From: Nocardia sp. SYP-A9097
GTDB taxonomy: Bacteria; Actinomycetota; Actinomycetes; Mycobacteriales; Mycobacteriaceae
Reading direction: 5' to 3'
Assembly (NCBI RefSeq): GCF_009649815.1
Contig: NZ_WJIC01000001.1
Coordinates: 372,001 to 436,000 of the forward strand
DNA: 64,000 bases
The first letter of the stretch is position 1; every line of letters starts with the position of its first letter. Of this stretch, positions 1 to 7,614 are shown piece by piece. A program made the position numbers and the translations under genes. The notes under the pieces are model-generated. The model searched no databases and was not told the DNA's origin. It saw only the letters and a list, made by a program, of their open reading frames with translations.

Positions 1-289
1 GCACGTCCTTGTCCCACGCGGCGTAGAGGGTCAGGCCGAAGCGCACCGAATGTTCGGTCTGCAGCTTGGCGATGATATCGGCGTTCCAGTCCTTGACCGT
101 CTCGACCTTGCGCTCACCCTGGGATTCGATGCCGTCTTCGGAGACGTAGCCCAGCGGCTTGAACGAGGCGTTGATGACGTCGGCCGCAGTGGCCGGAAGC
201 GCGGTGCCGGTCGGGGCGACGAGAACGCCACCGGTGACCGCGAGATTGGGGGTGCCGGAGCCGATGTACTTGCTGGAAGGCAGAGCCAT
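1..289 (-). CDS. Phage major tail (tube) protein, N-terminal part
   Basis: Partial gene: 96 codons are visible before it runs off the left edge. Translation begins MALPSSKYIGSGTPNLAV and reads without stops to the edge. The ATG at 289 follows a GGGAG ribosome binding site. Small polar N-terminus, alternating glycine/valine strands and the position directly after a tail-terminator-like gene match the major tail subunit of actinobacterial siphophages, which polymerises into the tail tube. Assignment rests on gene order and general resemblance, not on a catalytic motif. It should be followed, beyond the window, by tail assembly chaperones and a tape measure gene. Confidence 0.7.
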   Translation of the reverse strand, partial: MALPSSKYIGSGTPNLAVTGGVLVAPTGTALPATAADVINASFKPLGYVSEDGIESQGERKVETVKDWNADIIAKLQTEHSVRFGLTLYAAWDKDV

Positions 290-370
290 TGTTGTTATCT
301 CCCTTGGGATTTTGCGCAGGCCCTCGGGAATCTTGCGTATTCAGTTGTTCAACTCGCACCGCGGTGGGAG

Positions 371-808
371 TCAGGCGAGAACAGTGCCTCGCACAATCAG
401 GTCGGTGACAATCGTGTAGCGCGGGGCGGCAGTCACCGGATCGGTGTCATTCTCCTCCCCCACGTCTTCCACGTAGTCACACCACACAGTGCCGATGTAC
501 CCGGGCGCAGCGGAGTTCACAATGCCGCGCACCAGCGCAGCCAGCCCCGCCGCATTCCCGGCATCATCACTGCATTCGAAGACGACCCGAGGCCGATCCA
601 GCACCAGCTGAGCGCCACGACGCCCCACCTGATCCTCGACATCCCCCCGAGCCTTGCGATCGTTGCGGCTAACCCGCACCATCCGCACCGGCTTGGGATC
701 CGGAACCCTCGTAACCGCCTTCGCAGTCTCGGACAACGCAGCGAACTGCGCCGTAAGAAAATCAGTCAAAATCTTCTCGATATCAGGAAACACGATCCGT
801 TCAGGCAT
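371..808 (-). CDS. Phage tail terminator-like protein
   Basis: A 145-aa protein that in siphophages would cap the growing tail tube and join it to the head connector. The ATG at 808 is preceded by AAAGGAG at 8 nt; a TTG three bases upstream is the alternative. The sequence has an N-terminal helix (PDIEKILTDFL), then alternating beta segments, and a central RPRVVFECSDD stretch typical of the small tail terminator/DUF3168-like fold, but I cannot confirm the family by motif. The gene immediately precedes the major tail gene, as expected. Upstream of it lies a terminator and a toxin/immunity cassette instead of head-tail connector genes. Confidence 0.55.
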   Translation of the reverse strand: MPERIVFPDIEKILTDFLTAQFAALSETAKAVTRVPDPKPVRMVRVSRNDRKARGDVEDQVGRRGAQLVLDRPRVVFECSDDAGNAAGLAALVRGIVNSAAPGYIGTVWCDYVEDVGEENDTDPVTAAPRYTIVTDLIVRGTVLA

Positions 809-833
809 CAAGAAATCTCCTTTCGGTAGATAG

Positions 834-867
834 AAACAAAAACCCGACCCTCAAGTGGGATCGGGTT
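834..867 (-). terminator. Rho-independent terminator after the immunity gene
   Basis: On the minus strand the arms AACCCGA-CCC and GGG-TCGGGTT pair (841-850 with 857-867, one bulged base) and are followed by TTTTTGTTT. It sits between the immunity gene (ends 881) and the tail terminator gene (starts 808), so it should end the toxin/immunity transcript and leave the tail genes to a separate promoter or read-through. Confidence 0.75.
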
Positions 868-880
868 GAGTCAGGATGTC

Positions 881-1528
881 TTAGTTATATGGATTCTCGG
901 CCATGACAGTACGGCCTGTCACTTCGTTGAGCAGTTGTAAGTACGAATTGGCATCGAGAATTTCGGCCGCTCTCGGTATCATCGCACCGCCCAGTGCGGG
1001 CGCGGGAACAAATCCGTAAACAGTGTCGGCATCGATAGGCCCCAGGTCCTTCAACAACCGCGGAAATAACGGCTTTTCGTCGTCGCCTATCACTTCAGCG
1101 TATTCACTGCTCATAGTCCATAGCGCGGCTTGCACTTGAATATCACGGTCCTCACCGGTTCCCATCTCGGCAGAGCAATCATCAAAAACGATCCAGCCAC
1201 GATAAGGAACGATATGCAAGCTCATTCCCGTACGACGACCCCAAAGGGTCATGTGACCGAATGCCGTCCGTGTGACAGCAAGCCATTCATCAGGTCCGGT
1301 CGCGAGAGATAAATTCGCAGTCCAGGCATCGACGATCGGCTGCCATGCGTCCGGGTCACAGAGCCATACCGCTCCGTCCTGGAATCCGGAGAATCCAAAA
1401 TTTCGCCAAACCTCCAAGAGAAGGTCGGGGACAATTCCTCGGTACTTCTCATATCGTTCGGCAGGAATCGGGATCGATTTGTAGGGTGCGCCCCAGAAAT
1501 CCGAGATCTCATCGATGAAGGAAGACAT
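881..1528 (-). CDS. GAD-like/DUF1851 immunity protein (Tdi1-like)
   Basis: A 215-aa acidic cytosolic protein. An N-terminal GAD-like region (residues about 1-110, with VPDLLLEVWRNFGFSGFQDG) is followed by a DUF1851-like region (YRGWIVFDD, PLFPRLLKDLGPIDADTVYGFVPAPALGG). This two-part architecture is that of Tdi1, the immunity partner of the Agrobacterium Tde1 Ntox15 DNase. It lies directly downstream of a gene with a C-terminal Ntox15-type domain. The ATG at 1528 is two bases after the toxin stop and has GAGG at 6 nt; an upstream ATG at 1546 lies inside the toxin gene. Inferred role: binds and neutralises the cognate nuclease. Confidence 0.8.
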   Translation of the reverse strand: MSSFIDEISDFWGAPYKSIPIPAERYEKYRGIVPDLLLEVWRNFGFSGFQDGAVWLCDPDAWQPIVDAWTANLSLATGPDEWLAVTRTAFGHMTLWGRRTGMSLHIVPYRGWIVFDDCSAEMGTGEDRDIQVQAALWTMSSEYAEVIGDDEKPLFPRLLKDLGPIDADTVYGFVPAPALGGAMIPRAAEILDANSYLQLLNEVTGRTVMAENPYN

Positions 1529-1530
1529 GC

Positions 1531-4299
1531 CTACCTCAGTATCCATTGGACGTTCATCAAGTAGTCACCGTGACCATCAGCGACCAGTTGCTTAGCATAC
1601 GCCTTCAGTTGTCTGCTCCTTTTCCCCCGCCATTGGCTGCCGATAGAGCTGTTCACTCCGGCGTCTCCCAACTTGGGCAGGCCATCGGCGCCGATCGGAA
1701 TGATATCCGCTCCTCCACCCGCAAGATCGGGCTCGTGCAGAGCAGCCATGCCAGCCATACGTTTGTCGACTACATCCTCCGCGTACGCTATCGGAGTCAA
1801 TCCTTGACGATTCGCGAGGGACATTTTCGCAGCGATTCGGAGCTCACGCTGTACAGCTATCTGACGATAGAGTGCACGCGCGTGGTTCTGCACAGTCTTA
1901 CTTCGTTTGGCGGTTGCGAAATTATGCAGCACCTGGTTCGCTGTCATTCTGTTGATTCCCGCTATCTGATCAGGAACCTGAGTGCGGAAAATCAGCTCCT
2001 TACCTTGCACTCCAGGATTGACCCCGTAATGGAATCTGATCACGTGAGTTCGTGGAGCTCTGATTTGGACTGGACCGACCGGTGGTGTCACCGGAGGCTT
2101 ATTGACGCCGCCCGTGACGGGGCCGCGTCTGACATCGAATCGGGGTGCCACCCAGCGCTCATTGGCGCGTGTGAGGTCACGCCCACCAGAAATAACTGCG
2201 GCTCGTGGATAGCCTGACATCCAGACCACGACGTCCTGCATCAAATCCTGTGCACCGGACTTCATGTTCGTAAGGCCTCGGCGGCTCGCAGACGCAGTGG
2301 CATCGATCGCGGCAGTCACGCTAGAACGCGTACTTGCCATACCTATACCTGACGCGTAGCTCACATTTTCAAAAATCGGAATGACATGGGTATCCAACGC
2401 CAACCTCGTGGCACCGAGAAAAACGTCGCCAGATCTGGAAATAGAGGTTCCAGCTCGCGCGATAAGGCTGCGGGACTCCAAGGCTGTCATTTTCGCCAGA
2501 GCCACATCGGCACTACGGAGTGTTGTTGCACCGACACGGGCTGACGAAGACTGCGGGAAAATGAAGGCGGAGGCTGCGAGGAGTGTCTCCAATTCGCTCG
2601 GAGCCTTGTCCATCTGGTCTATTCCCTGCTGAGCACGGACGCGACCAGCAGGAGTTATCGGGTCGCCTGTCATGCCGATCATGGCTCCACCGATTTTGTA
2701 GTAGGCGTATTCGCCAATCGTTTTCGCCGGATCGATGATCATCAGACGGAACGGGGCTTGGATGGCGTCGTTGGCTCGCTCGTAATGCTCGGCAGCTGCG
2801 GCTTGATAGGCCGGGTTCGTGGGGTTCGCGGCAGCCATGAGGCCGGGGCCGAAATCGAAATTCGATGCAAGAGCCGAGGCCCAGTTTCCGAGGCTGCTAC
2901 CTAGCTCCTTGGTGAAGCCCCAACCGGTTTGCACTGCTTTTTGGATGAAGTCACGTCTATCTGGAACGTCACGTATCGTGCTTTGATACTTTCCGTCCTT
3001 CCCCAGCAGGATCTTTGGGCCATTCGGAGACCAGAGGACACTCGTTCCGTCCTCGTTGAACATTTGGGTATACGAACGGATTCCGCGTTTGAAGAGATCC
3101 GGATCGTTTCGGGCGATGAATGAGTCGTAGAGGACGCCATCGGAGATGAGGAGCGAATGGGTTCCTTCATCTGATTGGACATTGCGACCCATGGTGGTGT
3201 GACCACGGAGGTCAGGGCCTATTTCCCAGATCTGACCGTCGGTGCCGAACCGCCAACTGTTGCTGTCGAGTTGTTTGACGAAATTGCTTTCGATACCGCC
3301 CTTGCCATCCGGCCTGGCTGTAGTCATGGTCAGATTGCCGAAATTGTCGACGTGGTTGTTGTCGTAGAAGCCGAATTTGTTCACGATTCCGACATCTGTG
3401 CCGACCCGCATGCCTCTCGCGTCATACGACGGCGTGAAGACATGGCTGAAGGTCGCGGTGGCTTCGAGGTCGTGGCTCGGAGCGGCCGACGTTGACGCTC
3501 CCGGATCGAAGCTCTGGACGTACCAGTTCGAGTTCGGGTCGGTGCGGCTCGCGTACGAGGAATTGCCATCGGCGTCGTCGTGCCAATGCTGGAGGCCGCC
3601 GTGACCGTCGCTGGCGATGCGCCAGTGATCGATAGTGCCATTGGGATTGGTGATCTCGAGGTCGACCGTGTTCGAACCATTCCCCTGGGGAATGAAGTAC
3701 TTGACTGGGCGGCCGTCGAGCATCTTGCCGTCCCAGGTACTGCCTTCCGGGCGGCCGCCCGTATCGGGCATATCCAGCAGACTCGTATCCGGCCCGCTCG
3801 GTTTTTGCTGCTGTCCGCCGGGCACCGGAATCGGTGCTTGTTCGAGCGGGTTTCCGGCCGGGGTGGAAGGTTGAGGTGCGACAGGTGCGGGAGCCGACTT
3901 CGGCTCCGGCGGTTTGTACATGTCCTCCAGCGACTTTGGTGGAGGGTTGGCGCTAGGGCCGGGATCCGGACTCGTCATTGCGTCGATCAGTGGCTGAAGG
4001 CCGCTGTTCGAAGGGGGCGCTACCGGCTGATCTATCTGTGTGGCAATAGGATTCCGCGTAGGGACTACCGCCTGGTTCGCGGTTTGCCCGAGCGCGTCGG
4101 CGGCCTGTATGCGGCTCAGCTTTTGCACAGCGCCGGCAGCCGTCATCCCGGAGAAGTTGAACGTTCGCCCGCCACTGCTAGATCCGAACGCATCTCCGGC
4201 AAGGTTCAGCTCGCCAGTGGCACCACTGAGCAATTGGTTCCAAGCCGCGGCTCGGGCTGCCACCCAACTCGGCACTTCGAGGGTTGGAGCAATCGACAT
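1531..4299 (-). CDS. Polymorphic toxin with C-terminal Ntox15-type nuclease domain
   Basis: A 922-aa modular protein. Residues 1-85 are Ala/Gly-rich and helical with no signal peptide; residues 90-200 are a proline-rich linker; residues 200-460 are Gly/Asp/Trp-rich beta-type sequence; residues 470-780 include hydrophobic and Ala-rich helices. The last ~140 residues carry HEPD at 855-858 followed by GDAGVNSSIGSQW (878-890), matching the HxxD catalytic motif and following signature of Ntox15 toxins, known as DNases in the Tde1 family. The adjacent Tdi1-like immunity gene supports this. The N-terminus is not a WXG100 or LXG domain I recognise, so the delivery route (ESX, phage tail, other) is open. 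Low-GC wobble positions in the C-terminal third suggest a swapped toxin tip. Confidence 0.8.
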   Translation of the reverse strand: MSIAPTLEVPSWVAARAAAWNQLLSGATGELNLAGDAFGSSSGGRTFNFSGMTAAGAVQKLSRIQAADALGQTANQAVVPTRNPIATQIDQPVAPPSNSGLQPLIDAMTSPDPGPSANPPPKSLEDMYKPPEPKSAPAPVAPQPSTPAGNPLEQAPIPVPGGQQQKPSGPDTSLLDMPDTGGRPEGSTWDGKMLDGRPVKYFIPQGNGSNTVDLEITNPNGTIDHWRIASDGHGGLQHWHDDADGNSSYASRTDPNSNWYVQSFDPGASTSAAPSHDLEATATFSHVFTPSYDARGMRVGTDVGIVNKFGFYDNNHVDNFGNLTMTTARPDGKGGIESNFVKQLDSNSWRFGTDGQIWEIGPDLRGHTTMGRNVQSDEGTHSLLISDGVLYDSFIARNDPDLFKRGIRSYTQMFNEDGTSVLWSPNGPKILLGKDGKYQSTIRDVPDRRDFIQKAVQTGWGFTKELGSSLGNWASALASNFDFGPGLMAAANPTNPAYQAAAAEHYERANDAIQAPFRLMIIDPAKTIGEYAYYKIGGAMIGMTGDPITPAGRVRAQQGIDQMDKAPSELETLLAASAFIFPQSSSARVGATTLRSADVALAKMTALESRSLIARAGTSISRSGDVFLGATRLALDTHVIPIFENVSYASGIGMASTRSSVTAAIDATASASRRGLTNMKSGAQDLMQDVVVWMSGYPRAAVISGGRDLTRANERWVAPRFDVRRGPVTGGVNKPPVTPPVGPVQIRAPRTHVIRFHYGVNPGVQGKELIFRTQVPDQIAGINRMTANQVLHNFATAKRSKTVQNHARALYRQIAVQRELRIAAKMSLANRQGLTPIAYAEDVVDKRMAGMAALHEPDLAGGGADIIPIGADGLPKLGDAGVNSSIGSQWRGKRSRQLKAYAKQLVADGHGDYLMNVQWILR

Positions 4300-4302
4300 T
4301 GA

Positions 4303-4920
4303 TCACTCCTCACGTGAGTTGCGCGCCTCGTTGATTCGGTGGCGGAGCTGGTTGACCAACGCCGCGTAGGCGTCGGTTTTGGTGGGGGCTTCGGCGGAGA
4401 GGCCGCGGGGGTGGGTGGCGGACCAGAAGCCTTCGTCGGTTTGTTTCACCTCGATGAGGTCGAGGTCGTAGAAGGTTTCGGGGTCGGGGGCGGGCCAGTT
4501 GCCTTCGGCGTCCTTGGTGATGTGCATGCCGGTGTCGAAGGCGCCGGGGAGACCGCCCGGGGTGGGGGCCCAGCGGATTTCCTCGAGGTCGGAATGCATT
4601 CGGACGCCGCGCTTTACGAGGTACTCGGCAACACGCGTGGCCTGTTTGATGCTGGTCACCGTGGGGTCGGCGAGTTTGCGGCCTACCTGGCTGTGCCATT
4701 CGGGGAGATGGATTACCGCGAGTTCCTCTGCGAGAGCGCGGACTTGGGGGTCCAGCTCCTCATCCGGCTTGGACTCGGCGAGTTTGCCCGAAAGCGTCTG
4801 CTGGATCAGGGAGAGGAACTCCGGGGTTACCAGCTGGCCGGCGTCGGTCTTCACGTACTCAGACGACGGGGGCGCGTGGTTTCCGAAGCGGACCGATTCG
4901 ATGATTTCCTTGCCGGACAT
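4303..4920 (-). CDS. Unknown protein upstream of the toxin (possible adaptor)
   Basis: A 205-aa soluble, acidic protein without signal peptide or membrane segment, starting MSGKEIIESVRFGNHAPP. I do not recognise the family. The N-terminal half is helical; the C-terminal half is beta-rich with a tryptophan/proline segment (EIRWAPTPGGLPGAFDTG) and ends in a helix. It stops three bases before the toxin ATG, so the two are probably translated together and the protein may be a chaperone, adaptor or secretion partner of the toxin. ATG 4920 is preferred; ATG 4950 is possible. An extension to 5124 would run through two perfect hairpins and is unlikely. Confidence 0.6.
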   Translation of the reverse strand: MSGKEIIESVRFGNHAPPSSEYVKTDAGQLVTPEFLSLIQQTLSGKLAESKPDEELDPQVRALAEELAVIHLPEWHSQVGRKLADPTVTSIKQATRVAEYLVKRGVRMHSDLEEIRWAPTPGGLPGAFDTGMHITKDAEGNWPAPDPETFYDLDLIEVKQTDEGFWSATHPRGLSAEAPTKTDAYAALVNQLRHRINEARNSREE

Positions 4921-4953
4921 GGGATTCACGGACCTTTCGGGTCTGGGCATGAC

Positions 4954-4985
4954 TGATCCCAAGCCCTTCCCCGGGCTTGGGATCA
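4954..4985. terminator. Perfect 13-bp stem-loop
   Basis: TGATCCCAAGCCC (4954-4966) and its exact complement (4973-4985) flank a 6-nt loop. It lies downstream of the lysis-type cassette (minus strand) and just upstream of the toxin operon. No U-tract follows, so it may be a terminator-like or RNA-protecting hairpin. Confidence 0.6.
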
Positions 4986-4999
4986 ACGCAGGCAATGGG

Positions 5000-5041
5000 A
5001 GGTCCCGCCCCCGGGATGGGGGACTACCGGGGGCGGGACCT
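5000..5041. terminator. Perfect 15-bp stem-loop
   Basis: AGGTCCCGCCCCCGG (5000-5014) pairs exactly with 5027-5041 around a 12-nt loop, 14 bases from the previous hairpin. Two strong hairpins in tandem insulate the 5206-5867 cassette from the toxin operon. Bases 5042-5205 show no gene I can support. Confidence 0.6.
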
Positions 5042-5205
5042 ATTGCGCCCCTGCGCGGCGACGGACGTCTGCGACCGCGGACCACCTGCGGGAGACCGGC
5101 GCGCGAGGGGCGGGCATGCGGCAAGCTCTGATCCCGCTGTGTACCTGTCGAGAGGTTTCGGGGGCGGGCCGCACGGGCATGAGGACGGCGAAAAGTATTG
5201 TGCCG

Positions 5206-5502
5206 TCAGATTTCTTCTTCGAGAGTCGCCGGAATCCGGTACTTCGCGAGCGGCGGTTCCTGGCCGGGGACGTGCAGGCGCAGGAAGGTCAGCAGCTCGT
5301 CGATATGACTCTGCAGAGCGCGGATGAGGCGGATGGCGTCACGGAATCGGCGCTGGTCGCTCGCGGCCTGATCCTCCAGTGCCGCAACACGTTCCCGCAG
5401 TTTGGCGACCTCACGGGCCTGCCATGCGGTGACGGCTCCTATGACCGTCGCCATTGCCGCGCCGGTGGTCTGAACGAGATCGGGGCTGAGCCATTGCTGC
5501 AT
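5206..5502 (-). CDS. Small coiled-coil membrane protein of the lysis-type cassette
   Basis: A 98-aa protein with one N-terminal membrane helix (VQTTGAAMATVIGAVTAW, about residues 10-27) followed by a heptad-patterned coiled coil (REVAKLRERVAALEDQ through SHIDELLTFLR, about 30-75) and a short acidic tail. Its ATG abuts the stop of the preceding holin-like gene with no gap, so the two are translationally coupled. Layout resembles small phage lysis-cassette membrane proteins or an inner-membrane spanin; a minor structural role is not excluded. I cannot name a family. Confidence 0.6.
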   Translation of the reverse strand: MQQWLSPDLVQTTGAAMATVIGAVTAWQAREVAKLRERVAALEDQAASDQRRFRDAIRLIRALQSHIDELLTFLRLHVPGQEPPLAKYRIPATLEEEI

Positions 5503-5712
5503 TCAGCCCTCACCGTCCAGACGCTGTACAGGGGTCACCGCCGGTCGGATGATCGCACCGGCGATAACCGGAGTGAGCAGGCCGTACAGCGTGAGTACAG
5601 CGTCGATCCAATCCGTACTCACCTGATGACCGAGAAAGTAGGCGGCGAGTCCGGTGATCGCGACGAGCACGGATCGCACCAGAGCGGGCTCGGGAACCCT
5701 GTTGATACGCAT
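5503..5712 (-). CDS. Holin-like small membrane protein
   Basis: A 69-aa protein starting MRINRVPEPALVRSVLV with two predicted membrane helices (about residues 12-28 and 34-55) separated by a short polar turn (GHQVSTDW) and a charged C-terminus. Size, topology and position between two other tiny membrane proteins fit a class II phage holin, which would form membrane lesions that release the lysin. GGAAGGAAAACATC before ATG 5712 gives a good ribosome binding site. Function is inferred from topology and context only. Confidence 0.6.
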   Translation of the reverse strand: MRINRVPEPALVRSVLVAITGLAAYFLGHQVSTDWIDAVLTLYGLLTPVIAGAIIRPAVTPVQRLDGEG

Positions 5713-5777
5713 GATGTTTTCCTTCCGGCAGAACCACGGACCCCGTTGCCGCTCTGGAAGCAGGGGCCGCGGACGGA

Positions 5778-5867
5778 CTAGGCGATGAGCTGGACGATGG
5801 TCGCCAGCAACTTGACGACGAGCCCGCCGACGGTGAGCCACTGATCCACGGTGAGACCGAAAAGCAT
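5778..5867 (-). CDS. 29-aa hydrophobic peptide
   Basis: A tiny reading frame, MLFGLTVDQWLTVGGLVV then KLLATIVQLIA, with a perfect AGGAGG 8 nt before ATG 5867. The product is one amphipathic/hydrophobic helix. It opens the same cassette as the holin-like gene, 65 bases upstream. Possible roles: antiholin, accessory holin, or a membrane-active peptide released with the particle. The strong ribosome binding site is the main reason to accept it. Confidence 0.55.
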   Translation of the reverse strand: MLFGLTVDQWLTVGGLVVKLLATIVQLIA

Positions 5868-5912
5868 TGCAGTTCCTCCTGATTCGAAGGCAAGAGATGC
5901 GCCTCAACGACA

Positions 5913-5944
5913 GAACCCCCGATCCTTGAACGGATCGAGGGTTC
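5913..5944. promoter_or_regulatory. Leader hairpin before the lysis-type cassette
   Basis: GAACCCCCGATCC (5913-5925) pairs with GGATCGAGGGTTC (5932-5944) with a single mismatch and a 6-nt loop. It sits about 45 bases upstream of the 29-aa peptide start on the minus strand, inside its presumed leader, so it could be an attenuator or the terminator of the 6125-6438 transcript. The A+T-richer 6050-6124 stretch could hold the promoter. Confidence 0.45.
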
Positions 5945-6124
5945 CGGTGAATCGAAAGCAGATGCCTGACGAGGCTGAAACCTCTTGCCAGAGTGTGTTT
6001 TTCCCGTGAGTTCGGGATGAAGGCGCAACTGTGGCGCTGCACATAGCTTCACTTAAGCGGCGCCCAATGTCAACACCCATCCTGAAGATTCATGAAAATT
6101 GCAGGTAGAACGGTCTTCTCAGTT

Positions 6125-6241
6125 TCAATGCTGGACACGGTGCCGCCCGCGGTAGCGTCTCGCGTCCGCCCGCTGACCGGCCGCATACCCCGCGCCGAAC
6201 ATCGCCGCGGACACGATGAGGACGTATAAGGCGTCGAACAT
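6125..6241 (-). CDS. 38-aa membrane peptide
   Basis: A short frame starting MFDALYVLIVSAAMFGAG, one membrane helix followed by an Arg/His-rich tail (RADARRYRGRHRVQH). Its ATG overlaps the stop of the 65-aa gene in a TGATG junction, a strong sign of translational coupling. Function unknown. Confidence 0.45.
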   Translation of the reverse strand: MFDALYVLIVSAAMFGAGYAAGQRADARRYRGRHRVQH

Positions 6242-6438
6242 CAGTACCTCCGCCCGGAGTCAGGAACGATGCGACCCGCCTCGATCAGCACGTCGAAGGC
6301 CGCCATCTTTCGCGGACAGTGATAAGCCGAGCACTCGCGGTGCAGGCGCATCGTCTCGTGCGCCTGGTCCACGGTGAGCGGGTCCGTCGGTGCGGCGTGG
6401 CCGGCCATCTCGATCAACTCGAGCAATGTGTAATCCAT
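6241..6438 (-). CDS. Small conserved-looking protein with a CxxxxC pair
   Basis: A 65-aa soluble protein (MDYTLLELIEMAGHAAP...). The middle contains RECSAYHCPRKMAAFDVLIEAG, with two cysteines and two histidines nearby (CSAYHC), which could hold a metal. GGAGGTTCATC precedes ATG 6438. It is coupled to the 38-aa peptide and diverges from the XRE gene at 6609. Function not recognised; it resembles the small accessory proteins found around Nocardia XRE/DUF397 loci. Confidence 0.5.
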   Translation of the reverse strand: MDYTLLELIEMAGHAAPTDPLTVDQAHETMRLHRECSAYHCPRKMAAFDVLIEAGRIVPDSGRRY

Positions 6439-6608
6439 GATGAACCTCCGACGTCGCCGACTGCCCGCTCAGCGAAGTCAGTCACACATCAGCGACAGGG
6501 AATGGTGTTGAAAGAACAGGACATTGGGTGATCGCGAGACCTCGCTATCAGAGTCCTCGTGAACCACAATCGAATCCACGGTTGATAGGAGGCAGCTATG
6601 ATGCATTT

Positions 6609-7457
6609 GTGCGACGTGAGATGCTCGTCAGTGCACGGAGGGCCGCCGGGAAGACTCAGGAGCAGGTCGCTCGGCTAGTCGGTGTCGACCGCACGACCCT
6701 CGGAAAGTGGGAGCGAGACGAGACCACTCCGCACCCGTACCAGCGACTTCGATACGCCGAGGCACTCGGAATAACGCTCGATGAGCTGGACGCCATGCTC
6801 AGCAGCATCCCTCGCGAAACGAACGAGATGCCGGAGTGGCTCACCACGTACCTGGGTATGGAGCAGTCCGCGACTCGTCTTCGCGCATATGAGCCCCGAG
6901 CGGTGTACGGGCTCCTGCAGACTCCTGCCTACGTAGAGCATCTTGCGCGAGGATTGTGTCTCTCCGGGGTATCGGACTCATATATCCGGGAGATGGTCGC
7001 GCAGCGCCTGTACAGGCAGAAGCGGATTCGAGACGGCAGCCTCATGCTCGATGTGGTCCAGCCGGAATCGGTTCTGCACCTGCGCGTTGGGAGTCCGGCC
7101 GTGATGACAGAGCAGCTTCGAGCCATTCTGGAACTTGCAGCTCTGCCGAACGTGGCGTTGCACATCACAACCTTCGCGGCGGGACCGTACGCGGCTCGGC
7201 GATTCGGCGGCTTCGTAGCGATGGACCACCCGTGGGGTACTCCTCGCGTACACATAGAGGGGTACGGGGGTGGGCGTTTCATCAGCGATGCGGATGAGGT
7301 TGCCTACTTCAGCGAGACATTCGATGATGCATGCCGTATCGCACTGTCGCCCAGACAGTCTCGTGACTACATAGAGAAGCTTGCCAATACCTGGAGTACC
7401 GATGACCCACCTAACCTGGCGCAAGTCGAGCTACACCAATCCAGAGACCTGCGTTGA
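6609..7457 (+). CDS. XRE-family regulator with DUF5753 (Scr1-type antitoxin-like)
   Basis: The N-terminal helix-turn-helix spans residues about 3-60 (ARRAAGKTQEQVARLVGV then DRTTLGKWERDET). The rest is a DUF5753 domain with its usual RAYEPRAVYGLLQTPAYVEH and MVAQRLYRQKRI motifs. In actinobacteria this gene is nearly always paired with a DUF397 gene, as here (overlap 56 bases). Such pairs are annotated as Scr1-type toxin-antitoxin-like or developmental regulators; DNA targets are not known. GTG 6609 is preferred because the 27 codons upstream have unusually A/T-rich wobble positions; GTG 6528 gives a longer protein. AGGAGG lies at 6587-6592. Confidence 0.85.
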   Translation: MRREMLVSARRAAGKTQEQVARLVGVDRTTLGKWERDETTPHPYQRLRYAEALGITLDELDAMLSSIPRETNEMPEWLTTYLGMEQSATRLRAYEPRAVYGLLQTPAYVEHLARGLCLSGVSDSYIREMVAQRLYRQKRIRDGSLMLDVVQPESVLHLRVGSPAVMTEQLRAILELAALPNVALHITTFAAGPYAARRFGGFVAMDHPWGTPRVHIEGYGGGRFISDADEVAYFSETFDDACRIALSPRQSRDYIEKLANTWSTDDPPNLAQVELHQSRDLR

Positions 7458-7599
7458 GGTTGCACGGACTCCGGGCGGGGTGCTCGTCCGGAATAGCAAC
7501 GCTCCGGACGACGGCACCCTCGCCTTCACGCGGGCCGAGTTTCGCGCTTGGCTCTTGGGCTGCAAAGCAGGCGAGTTCGATGATCTCGCGGAGCAGTAG
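7402..7599 (+). CDS. DUF397 domain protein
   Basis: A 65-aa protein spanning a complete DUF397 domain: TWRKSSYTN near the start, CVEVARTPGGVLVRNSN, then a C-terminal LAFTRAEFRAWLLGCKAGEFDDL helix. Members partner with XRE/DUF5753 regulators and are proposed as the small protein bound by them. ATG 7402 is used; it starts within the last 56 bases of the regulator gene in another frame. Ends 16 bases before the convergent gene at 7615. Confidence 0.85.
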   Translation: MTHLTWRKSSYTNPETCVEVARTPGGVLVRNSNAPDDGTLAFTRAEFRAWLLGCKAGEFDDLAEQ

Positions 7600-7614
7600 T
7601 TCCGCCGCGACTGG

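Noticed and set aside
4921..5124. Upstream extension of the 205-aa gene to 5124
   Set aside because: The added part would encode two perfect hairpins as Pro/Arg/Gly-rich low-complexity sequence; a start at 4920 or 4950 is more credible.
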